Source: an uncultured Christensenella sp.
GTDB taxonomy: Bacteria; Bacillota; Clostridia; Christensenellales; Borkfalkiaceae
NCBI GenBank assembly: GCA_910578565.1
Contig: CAJTQF010000012.1
Location: forward strand, 1-28,315
DNA length: 28,315 bases
Direction of reading: 5' to 3'
A program made the translations under genes and the position numbers. Below the pieces are notes generated by a model that saw only the letters and a program-made list of their open reading frames with translations, did not search any database and was not told the DNA's origin. This document shows positions 22,883 to 28,315 of the stretch, in pieces. Each line of letters starts with the position of its first letter. Positions within the stretch are counted from its first letter, which is position 1.

Positions 22883-22895
22883 ACGTTAATTTTGC

Positions 22896-23792
22896 TTAAT
22901 AAACGGTAATCTCAATTATATCGCTCTTTACTTGCGGATCACGCTTATTGATAACTTGCATATAAATCAAATCACCTGACTCTGCTTTATCTGTTATCTC
23001 CAAATATTTATGGTCAAAATATGCTATTTCCTTAATCAATTCTTCATCAAGGTCATATCCATCTCTACTAATAGTTAATATACGATATTCACACTCTTTG
23101 AAAGATGTATCGTCGGGGGTAACAGTAACATCTATACGACAAGGTTTATCTTTGGATACAACATTTTCTCCATTTGCCGACCACGCCGAAACAGATATAT
23201 TTTCCGCAGCAATACGATTACGAACAAAATGCAATTCGAAATTTGCTACTATATTATATATCGGGTCTTCTATCTTAACCTTCGCAGTAACATCAAACTC
23301 ATATGGTTGTGTGGGTGCAACAAAACAACAACCATTGGCATTATAATCCGTCATTATCGGACTATTATCCAGTTTGATAGAATCATTACCAAAATATTCT
23401 ATATTTACATTTTCACCACGCAAATCAACAACTTGTTTTGTTTCATTATTAGTCTGTAAGTTTGTGATCTTACTAATTACATAAGGACCATCCTGTCGAC
23501 CTTGTTCAAAAACATAAACGTCTTTTACTTCATTCAAATAATACTCAATATGTTCATATTGTGCTTTATATATAGATTCTTTTCCTTCTTTTACAGGCTC
23601 ACTCCAACCTAAAAAGCGATACCCCTCTTTACACTTGACACTTGGTTCATTCGCAGACGAATCAACCACTTCGCCATATTCTCCGGCATCATAAGTAACT
23701 TTATTGCTATTACAAGCCGTAAGCGTCATAAAAGACATTGTAATCAACATAATTACTAATAAAGCAATGCCAAAAACCTTTTTACTTTTCAT
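22896..23792 (-). CDS. Lipoprotein with an InlB-type repeat domain
   Basis: A 298-residue exported lipoprotein: basic N-terminus (MKSKK), hydrophobic core and lipobox LTAC with Cys27, to be lipidated and anchored outside the membrane. Right after it, residues about 32-80 (VTYDAGEYGEVVDSSANEPS to YRFLGWSEPVKEGKE) match the InlB B-repeat / Listeria-Bacteroides repeat type, a beta-grasp module common in surface proteins. The remaining 200 residues look beta-rich, possibly Ig-like (FELHFVRNRIA, ISVSAWSANGEN), without a family I know. AAGGAG is 9 nt before the ATG, with its own promoter. Codon use is visibly more AT-rich than the transfer genes. Confidence 0.78.
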   Translation of the reverse strand: MKSKKVFGIALLVIMLITMSFMTLTACNSNKVTYDAGEYGEVVDSSANEPSVKCKEGYRFLGWSEPVKEGKESIYKAQYEHIEYYLNEVKDVYVFEQGRQDGPYVISKITNLQTNNETKQVVDLRGENVNIEYFGNDSIKLDNSPIMTDYNANGCCFVAPTQPYEFDVTAKVKIEDPIYNIVANFELHFVRNRIAAENISVSAWSANGENVVSKDKPCRIDVTVTPDDTSFKECEYRILTISRDGYDLDEELIKEIAYFDHKYLEITDKAESGDLIYMQVINKRDPQVKSDIIEITVY

Positions 23793-23843
23793 TTTGTAAT
23801 TCTCCTTTTAAGTTACTGTTTATTGCTCTATGTGAGCAAATAT

Positions 23844-23872
23844 ATTATAGCACTTTTGTATCCGTTTTTCAA
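23844..23872 (-). promoter_or_regulatory. Promoter of the lipoprotein gene
   Basis: TTGAAA (23867-23872), 17-nt spacer, TATAAT (23844-23849) with extended -10 TGC. About 50 nt of leader precede the ATG. Confidence 0.85.
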
Positions 23873-23981
23873 GCACTACAAAGGGCTATTATATTTTATA
23901 CTTTACGACAGTAGATAAAAAATATTTATAAATATCCTTTGCTTTTCGTTTTTGCTAAATTGAAATTTAGATTTGAATTCT

Positions 23982-24365
23982 TTAATTATAATGTTTTTTG
24001 CACCAATCTTTCTTTTTACAGTTAGTACATTTTAATTTTGCATATTTGGAATCACTTCCGTCGCCAAAGCTTAAAATACTACCGAAAATTCCCAAAATAC
24101 CGTTCGTGAAAAAAACTTTGTAAGGGTTAACCTTGAATTTATTGCCACAATGCGGACATTCGTAAATTGTACCGTGATAATATAACGGAATTTCTATGGC
24201 ACTTATAACTATTGCAACGGAAAAGTATATCGCAAACCCAATCCAATCTTGCGAAACACCGTACATAACACTTACACCAAAACATATTCCAATTAAAATA
24301 ATCAAGAAAATACTGATGAATAGCTTGATTTTTTCCTTTGGGGATAATTTACGCTTTTTAGCCAT
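23982..24365 (-). CDS. Small membrane protein with zinc-ribbon
   Basis: The 127-residue product has two predicted membrane helices (about 14-36 and 42-62), then CPHCGNKFKVNPYKVF and, near the end, CTNCKKKDWCKKHYN. Together they can form a four-Cys zinc site on one side of the membrane. A short hydrophobic stretch (TNGILGIFGSILSF) lies between the two Cys pairs. Its own promoter precedes it, with GGAG 6 nt before the ATG. I do not recognise a function. Confidence 0.75.
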   Translation of the reverse strand: MAKKRKLSPKEKIKLFISIFLIILIGICFGVSVMYGVSQDWIGFAIYFSVAIVISAIEIPLYYHGTIYECPHCGNKFKVNPYKVFFTNGILGIFGSILSFGDGSDSKYAKLKCTNCKKKDWCKKHYN

Positions 24366-24401
24366 AACATTCTCCGATAAATTACTGTTTATCGTAGTTA
24401 C

Positions 24402-24430
24402 ATTATATCAAAAATCTTCGATTAAATCAA
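24402..24430 (-). promoter_or_regulatory. Promoter of the membrane zinc-ribbon gene
   Basis: TTGATT (24425-24430), 17-nt spacer, TATAAT (24402-24407). It lies just after the WYL gene stop. Unlike the other four promoters it has TGA before the -10. Confidence 0.75.
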
Positions 24431-24434
24431 GATT

Positions 24435-25415
24435 TCAATATGCTTCTTTGATTTTATTTATGAACGCATTGAACTGTTCGCAAACGGTCTGCGGCGCAAG
24501 TATTCGCATTTTGCCCTGCGTTCCTACCACCCACGCAAAAAAGGTTTTGCTGACTTGTATAGGTACTTTCAGTCGGTATGAATTTTCGTCCACCTTGACA
24601 ATGTTCACATCCTCGCCGAACTTGTCAAACACATCATCAAGCATAGCGGAATCGAACTGCAAGTCAACCTCTTGTTCTTCGCCGCCGAACATAGAGAAAA
24701 CACGCTGACGATAATTTTCAATGTCAAAGCCATCCAACTCTTTTCGATACACACGCTCGGTTGTTTCTTCTTGTGCTTCTGACATCCTATCTATACGGTA
24801 AGTTGCCGTTCCGTCGTGCTTATCATAATAGCAAACAAGATAATAATTGTCCTTGTTCCATACGACCACAAGCGGATTGACAATATATCGTTTACCGCCG
24901 TTCCGATACACCTTGTTTTTCTGATAGTCCAACGAATAATACTTAAACGATACTTTTTTATTATCCGCTATGGCTTGTTTTAACGTATCAATGGTGTAAA
25001 TAATGTGCCTATTGTTCCGCTTGGGCATTGTACCGAATCGTGCGGCGGCAGTCAATTCCGTTGCTTGAAAGTCGCCCATTGTCGTCATAAGTTTATTTGT
25101 GAGCGTTTGCTTTTGCGTTGCGCTCAACTTGGAAGCCTGCACCGCGTCTGCGAGAAAAGCAATCTCGGCACTATCGAAATGACGGTTGACAACGTAGTAA
25201 AAGTGATATTTTTTCTTATATGTAAGCACCTCATAGCCGTACTCGTTCAAAAGTGCAATATCTTGTAACAGAATTTTACGCGACACCGCTATCTTCTTTT
25301 CGGCAAGCAAAGCAATAATCTCGTCCGTGTTAAGGGCGTGATCTTCGTCGGTTAGCCGACAGAGCAAGTCATACAAGACAAGCAATTTTATTTTCTGCTC
25401 GGTAGCGTGTGCCAT
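24435..25415 (-). CDS. WYL-domain transcriptional regulator
   Basis: The 326-residue protein begins with a winged HTH (about 5-70; NTDEIIALLAEKKIAVSRKI then LLQDIALLNEYGYEV), the DeoR/HTH_11 type found in front of WYL domains. The WYL core is clear at about 145-220: KKVSFKYYSLDY, RYIVNPLVVVWNKDNYYLVC, then ATYRIDRM. A C-terminal WCX-type segment ends in GKMRILAPQTVCEQFNAFI. WYL domains sense a ligand, possibly a nucleic acid or nucleotide, and often control accessory or defence modules. It starts 13 nt after the small DUF3592-like gene, so all three genes form one operon and it may autoregulate them. Confidence 0.88.
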   Translation of the reverse strand: MAHATEQKIKLLVLYDLLCRLTDEDHALNTDEIIALLAEKKIAVSRKILLQDIALLNEYGYEVLTYKKKYHFYYVVNRHFDSAEIAFLADAVQASKLSATQKQTLTNKLMTTMGDFQATELTAAARFGTMPKRNNRHIIYTIDTLKQAIADNKKVSFKYYSLDYQKNKVYRNGGKRYIVNPLVVVWNKDNYYLVCYYDKHDGTATYRIDRMSEAQEETTERVYRKELDGFDIENYRQRVFSMFGGEEQEVDLQFDSAMLDDVFDKFGEDVNIVKVDENSYRLKVPIQVSKTFFAWVVGTQGKMRILAPQTVCEQFNAFINKIKEAY

Positions 25416-25428
25416 AAAACTTCCTTAT

Positions 25429-25956
25429 TTATGAGTTTGGTTGTTCTTCTGTATTCTCATTTTCAGCTAATGTTTTTCGATTATCAAAACAATATTTTTT
25501 GACGATTATTACAATTATTCCTATAATGCCAACAATAATGAATATCCCTCGCGGTAAAAATATCCATTGAATCAAATCAAACGTTTTATCACGCTTTGCT
25601 ATGCAATGCCCATCATTATCAATAACTAACTCTATTTTTCCTTCAACTTGAGACTCGCACCAATCTTCACATTGAGCAGAAGTCCACATCTTTGAAAATG
25701 TCGTTTCAGTACGATATACTTTACCTGTTGATATATCCTTATATTCACAATATAAAGTACAGTTGAATGCAGAAAGTCTAGGGGGCTTATAAACTTTGTA
25801 GCTTACTACTGTCCCTTCCACATCGTAACCATTTGTATGAATGCGTAACCCAGAATGATTTAACAACATTCCTCCAATTCCTAACAGAATAAGAAAAATA
25901 AAAACGGCAAGCAAACTTGAATATACAATTTTTCGTTTTTTTACTTTATCAGCCAT
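25429..25956 (-). CDS. DUF3592-like membrane protein, short paralog
   Basis: The 175-residue product has a membrane helix at about 10-32 and another at about 130-155, with an extracytoplasmic or soluble beta-rich region in between. The segment YDVEGTVVSYKVYKPP followed by TLYCEYKDISTGKVYRT is the usual DUF3592 layout (helix, 'V.G.VV.Y' strand, helix). It shares order and spacing with the gene immediately upstream. Its start follows that gene's stop by 13 nt. The function of DUF3592 proteins is not known. Confidence 0.7.
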   Translation of the reverse strand: MADKVKKRKIVYSSLLAVFIFLILLGIGGMLLNHSGLRIHTNGYDVEGTVVSYKVYKPPRLSAFNCTLYCEYKDISTGKVYRTETTFSKMWTSAQCEDWCESQVEGKIELVIDNDGHCIAKRDKTFDLIQWIFLPRGIFIIVGIIGIIVIIVKKYCFDNRKTLAENENTEEQPNS

Positions 25957-25969
25957 AATTCGTTCCTTG

Positions 25970-26740
25970 CTATTTCTTTGCCGACATTTCTTCCAAAATG
26001 CCGTAGGTGCTTTTGTAGGGTACGATATTGATAGTTTTCTTTTGCTGTAAGTATTTCGCTTCCTTGTGCGTAAACCAAGACCGCGCCCATTTCTCTCTCG
26101 CCAAGCCGTTCTCGTCTTGATACTTAACCTTAACGTAGCAAACTACCCATTTCACAACCTTTGTTACTTCGCCTTGCGTAACGGTATTCGGTAGCGGCGT
26201 GTGAATAATTCTGTCATTGTTAAATGCGCTGCCGTAAACTTTCTTCTTGATTTTCTTATTCATTACGTTGCGGTAAATACAACGGTATATAAGCAAGTAC
26301 AATACAATGGGAACAGGAATACTCCAAATTATCGCAACTCTTAATGCTCGTTCATAATTAAACGACGGCAAATGTTTATCACACCAATCGCTATTGGGAT
26401 CAATATATATTTTTATCTTTTCACCCACTTCAGCTTTTGCTGTACTTTCATTAGTATGAACTGCTGCTCTTCCTTTATAAACAGTTCCCCACTCACTTTC
26501 GTATTCATAAATAGTAACCCAATTTTGCTTTTCCTTATTGCTCGATGAATAATCATAGCTGTAAGAAACTATTGTAGCTTCAACTTCTATGACATTTTCG
26601 CTATAATATTTGTACTTATCTTGACTTGCATATTCCCACCACATAAAAATGAAGGTAATAATGAAAGCAAGAGCAACTAATATCAACAGCGCAGATATTA
26701 GAACTCTATTCTTTTTTATGCCTATATCTTTAACATCCAT
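25970..26740 (-). CDS. DUF3592-like membrane protein, long paralog
   Basis: The 256-residue protein has membrane helices at about 13-35 and 130-155. The intervening region carries VIEVEATIVSYSYDYSS and YKGRAAVHTNESTAKAEVGEKI, then KIYIDPNSD, matching the DUF3592 pattern 'V.A.IVSY ... vG..i.iyvnP'. A C-terminal cytoplasmic tail of about 95 residues (WVVCYVKVKYQDENG, ending STYGILEEMSAKK) is absent from the downstream paralog. GGAG stands 5 nt before the ATG. It heads an operon of three with the short paralog and a WYL regulator. A broken copy of its last codons lies just upstream. Confidence 0.7.
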   Translation of the reverse strand: MDVKDIGIKKNRVLISALLILVALAFIITFIFMWWEYASQDKYKYYSENVIEVEATIVSYSYDYSSSNKEKQNWVTIYEYESEWGTVYKGRAAVHTNESTAKAEVGEKIKIYIDPNSDWCDKHLPSFNYERALRVAIIWSIPVPIVLYLLIYRCIYRNVMNKKIKKKVYGSAFNNDRIIHTPLPNTVTQGEVTKVVKWVVCYVKVKYQDENGLAREKWARSWFTHKEAKYLQQKKTINIVPYKSTYGILEEMSAKK

Positions 26741-26755
26741 AGATACTCCGTATTA

Positions 26756-26797
26756 TTTCGCCGCCTGCATTTCTTCCAAAATGCCGTAGGTGTTCCA
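26756..26797 (-). pseudogene. Relic of the 3' end of a lost DUF3592-like paralog
   Basis: The minus strand here reads NTYGILEEMQAAK and then a stop, nearly the same as the end of the long DUF3592-like gene (STYGILEEMSAKK, stop). DNA identity is high over about 25 nt around the shared TTYGILEEM-type codons. Nothing upstream encodes the rest. The simplest reading is that a tandem copy was deleted, leaving its last codons between the promoter and the surviving gene. Confidence 0.7.
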
Positions 26798-26804
26798 TTA
26801 CTTA

Positions 26805-26833
26805 ATTATAGCACCATTTTACCGTGTTTGCAA
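26805..26833 (-). promoter_or_regulatory. Promoter of the DUF3592/WYL operon
   Basis: TTGCAA (26828-26833), 17-nt spacer, TATAAT (26805-26810) with extended -10 TGC. Transcription would pass through the relic before reaching the ATG at 26740. Confidence 0.8.
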
Positions 26834-26859
26834 GCAACCATACCCAAACTTACTATTAA

Positions 26860-26891
26860 AGTAGCGCAACGGAAAATATCGTTGCGCTACT
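26860..26891 (-). terminator. Intrinsic terminator after the SLOG-like gene
   Basis: Perfect 12-bp arms AGTAGCGCAACG (26860-26871) and CGTTGCGCTACT (26880-26891) around an 8-nt loop, followed on the minus strand by TTTAATAG. Confidence 0.75.
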
Positions 26892-27047
26892 ATATCAGGT
26901 CTGCACCATAAAAATTTGAGACGTGGCTGAAACTCATACGGCTTACTATCGTTAACTCGGAATTTAATCGGAGACTCTTCGACCATTGTATGCGTTGCTC
27001 ACGGAAAACAATAAGGTTCTTATCACGGTGCGCCTTGATACCGAAAA
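26892..27047 (-). other. Untranslated stretch with a possible decayed coding fragment
   Basis: Between the SLOG-like stop and its terminator, one minus-strand frame reads about 48 residues with protein-like composition (DKNLIVFREQRIQWSKSLRL, then SHVSNFYGADLI, stop at 26890). It has no start or ribosome binding site of its own and extends out of frame into the SLOG-like gene. I do not recognise it. It may be a gene remnant or chance. Confidence 0.25.
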
Positions 27048-27515
27048 TTATGTAAATAAATTTACGATGCGTTTGTGCTTTTTGACCGCATACTGATATG
27101 TCTTGTATGCGCCGCTGTTTTCCCTCTGCTCTATCCAAAACAAAATCAAATCGCTTTGGTCTATCATTGCAAGGTTACGATAATAAATAGCCGTGTACCA
27201 ATAGTCGAAATCTTTTGTTGGACACTCCAACGCTTCATACTCTTTTCGGATAAACCAACTCGGCGGCTTTCGCAACTGTTTATCGAGTGCAAAACAAAAC
27301 ACTCTCTTTATATTGAGTTGTGGATTGGCGTTTCTCTTTTCGGTTACAAGGTCATAGCACAAATCGTCAAAATCGCTTCTGCCGCCGAACAGGAAAATTC
27401 TTACGCCGTCGCCTATCGCCTTGTCGATTTCCGCTCTCGTTCTTGCTGTCAGTTCGTCCGTTATATCAACGTTAAAATGACCGAAACACGAACAAGTCTT
27501 TTCAACCGTTGCCAT
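27048..27515 (-). CDS. SLOG-superfamily (YpsA/DUF1273-like) nucleotide-binding protein
   Basis: The start at 27515 (MATVEKTCSCFGHFNVD) gives 155 residues. The SLOG/Rossmann pattern is visible: an N-terminal strand ending in GHFNVD, the glycine motif FLFGGRSDFDDLCYDLV (about 38-54), a middle helix, then the signature DQSDLILFWIEQRENSGAYK (about 118-137) and a final AVKKHKRIVNLF. SLOG proteins bind nucleotides such as ADP-ribose derivatives or cytokinin-type nucleotides, or act as sensors in defence systems; which applies here is unknown. The ATG sits directly on the U-run of a terminator. The nearest SD-like sequence (AAGGGAG) is 14 nt away, inside the terminator stem, so translation as well as transcription may be controlled. 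Confidence 0.65.
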   Translation of the reverse strand: MATVEKTCSCFGHFNVDITDELTARTRAEIDKAIGDGVRIFLFGGRSDFDDLCYDLVTEKRNANPQLNIKRVFCFALDKQLRKPPSWFIRKEYEALECPTKDFDYWYTAIYYRNLAMIDQSDLILFWIEQRENSGAYKTYQYAVKKHKRIVNLFT

Positions 27516-27547
27516 AAAAAAAGATGCCGCTCCCTTGCGAGAGCGAC
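27516..27547 (-). terminator. Terminator/attenuator at the start codon of the SLOG-like gene
   Basis: On the minus strand GTCGCTCTC and GGGAGCGGC pair over nine positions with a GCAA tetraloop (27526-27547), followed by ATC and seven T residues (27516-27522) that abut the ATG. Its 5' arm and loop overlap GCGAGAG (plus, 27537-27543), which can instead pair with CTCTCGC (plus, 27562-27568), an antiterminator-like alternative. Confidence 0.75.
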
Positions 27548-27743
27548 ACCGTAGAATGTACCTCTCGCATAGTTGCGACACTATTGAGAGTCCACCATTT
27601 TCATAGCAAAACGAATTCTACTATTTCAACAATCAGACCGCGATACCGTACATTACTACCTAATTAGTATCGTCTGATTAAATTAAAATAATAGAATACG
27701 CCCATTAAAATTGATGGACTGTTCTATTCTCAATAATGTCGCA
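27548..27743 (-). ncRNA. Long folded leader RNA of the SLOG-like gene (riboswitch-like)
   Basis: The roughly 230-nt untranslated leader starts near 27742. Its first 16 bases (TGCGACATTATTGAGA, 27728-27743) pair with TCTCAATAGTGTCGCA (27574-27589) with one G-U, closing a stem over the whole element. Inside, AATCAGAC/GTCTGATT plus GATAC/GTATC form a second stem, and AGTCCA and TTCTA/TATT blocks also have complements in order, so the whole can fold as one long interrupted rod. It leads into an antiterminator/terminator pair. I could not match it to a known riboswitch or to a T-box. Alternatively it is a foldback (MITE-like) insertion. Confidence 0.55.
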
Positions 27744-27748
27744 TTGCT

Positions 27749-27777
27749 ATTATAGCACTTTTTAGAAAGAATATCAA
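27749..27777 (-). promoter_or_regulatory. Promoter of the SLOG-like leader and gene
   Basis: TTGATA (27772-27777), 17-nt spacer, TATAAT (27749-27754) with extended -10 TGC. The predicted start coincides with the 5' end of the folded leader's closing stem. Confidence 0.85.
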
Positions 27778-27795
27778 GGATTATCGGCATAGAAA

Positions 27796-27825
27796 ATGAA
27801 AAAGCCGTTACATAAAGTAACGACT
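27796..27825 (-). terminator. Terminator of the acetyltransferase gene
   Basis: On the minus strand AGTCGTTAC pairs with GTAACGGCT (nine pairs, one G-U; 27803-27825) around a 5-nt loop, followed by a T-rich run (27796-27802). Confidence 0.75.
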
Positions 27826-27869
27826 TTCAGTTCATCTATTTTGATAGTTATTCTACGTTAAATTGAAAT

Positions 27870-28315
27870 TTAATAGTTCAACTTTTTCAACATTAAATAT
27901 TCTTCTTCGTTTTCTTCTATAATTTGAAAACCTAACTTTTGATACATTTTTGCTGCGTAATTTTCCTTTTGTACTGATAATGACGCTTGTTTATATCCGC
28001 GTTCTTTAAGCGTGGTCAACATTTCTTTCATCAATGCTGTGCCTATCCCTTTTCCACGATATTCTTTATAAAGAGATATTGCAAACGACGGCGTGTTGTC
28101 GTCAATATGTCCATAGTCATTCATTATCCTTACCCAAACTGCGCCAACAATTTTCCCGTCTATATCTGCCACAAAAGCAATATCGTGTTTGCTTGCTCCA
28201 AAATTTGAAATATAAACTTGCAATTCAGGACGATATATTATTGATTTTGACGGTGGCTCAACCCCATTAGGAATAAATATAGCCTCGTATAGAAAATACT
28301 CCAATAAAGGGTATT
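27870..28315 (-). CDS. GNAT-family N-acetyltransferase (5' end outside window)
   Basis: The visible part, about 148 residues, has the GNAT acetyl-CoA signature YRGKGIGTALMKEML, preceded by the strands IAFVADIDGKIVGAVWVRI and SFAISLYKE, and ends with SLSVQKENYAAKMYQKLGFQ. These are the usual motifs A and B of GNAT enzymes, which transfer acetyl from acetyl-CoA to an amine. The frame is open to the window edge (YPLLEYFLYEAIFIPNG), and the N-terminus typical of this family is missing. A TTG at 28304 is unlikely to be the real start. Substrate unknown. Confidence 0.88.
   Translation of the reverse strand, partial: YPLLEYFLYEAIFIPNGVEPPSKSIIYRPELQVYISNFGASKHDIAFVADIDGKIVGAVWVRIMNDYGHIDDNTPSFAISLYKEYRGKGIGTALMKEMLTTLKERGYKQASLSVQKENYAAKMYQKLGFQIIEENEEEYLMLKKLNY

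Noticed and set aside
23955..23970. Short palindrome AAATT-GA-AATTT, also near 27862
   Set aside because: It resembles half of the repressor operator, but it is short, lies in AT-rich DNA after gene ends and is not at a promoter, so chance is likely.
27516..27743. T-box leader
   Set aside because: The terminator/antiterminator layout is similar, but the conserved T-box bulge sequence and the specifier-loop context are absent, and the regulated gene is not an amino-acid gene.
1..28315. Integrase, att sites, tRNA or rRNA genes
   Set aside because: I looked for recombinase motifs, tRNA-like segments and flanking direct repeats and saw none that I could support.

Overview
The window looks like the mobilisation and early-gene half of an integrative or conjugative element in a low-to-mid GC Firmicute, most likely a Clostridia-type gut bacterium. 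The evidence is strong GGAGG ribosome binding sites, TTGaaa-N17-TATAAT promoters, a lipobox lipoprotein, an InlB-like repeat, and families typical of Firmicutes conjugative elements. Every gene I accept is on the minus strand, so the biological order runs from high to low coordinates. No integrase, att site, tRNA or VirB4/VirB6-type channel gene is visible. The element must continue past position 1.

Region 1 (about 28.3 to 22.8 kb) is an AT-rich accessory stretch. It holds a GNAT acetyltransferase cut by the window end, and a SLOG-like nucleotide-binding protein behind a long folded leader with a terminator/antiterminator pair. It also holds two paralogous DUF3592-like membrane proteins followed by a WYL regulator, a small membrane zinc-ribbon protein, and an InlB-domain lipoprotein. 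Five near-consensus promoters drive these units and the LexA-like gene; four of them share the extended -10 TGCTATAAT.

Region 2 (22.8 to 20.0 kb) is the control region: a self-cleaving LexA/UmuD-like repressor with its own promoter and a 10-bp-arm operator, a Com-like zinc ribbon, a sigma-region-4-like protein with a cysteine cluster, and three small tandem HTH-like proteins. The untranslated segments are rich in hairpins, including two terminator-like stems before the sigma-like gene.

Region 3 (20.07 to 5.4 kb) is the DNA protection and replication block. Its centre is one 3945-residue polyvalent protein combining a MutS mismatch-recognition domain, an N6 DNA methylase, an SNF2-type helicase, a DUF3849 domain, three copies of a domain I do not recognise, and a primase-polymerase with its helical bundle. 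It is followed by a 52-residue microprotein, an ArdC-like antirestriction protein, an MT-A70 methyltransferase, and a DUF6291-like protein with an AT-hook.

Region 4 (5.37 kb to 1) is the transfer block: an inverted-repeat-rich intergenic segment that is a good oriT candidate, a ribbon-helix-helix-like accessory protein, a MobL-like relaxase, the VirD4/TraG coupling protein, and a secreted cysteine-repeat protein whose reading frame is broken by an apparent 1-nt indel near position 263. Most genes from 20.4 kb leftward are spaced by 17 nt or less or overlap, so they probably form one long operon that processes, protects and re-primes the transferred strand on arrival.
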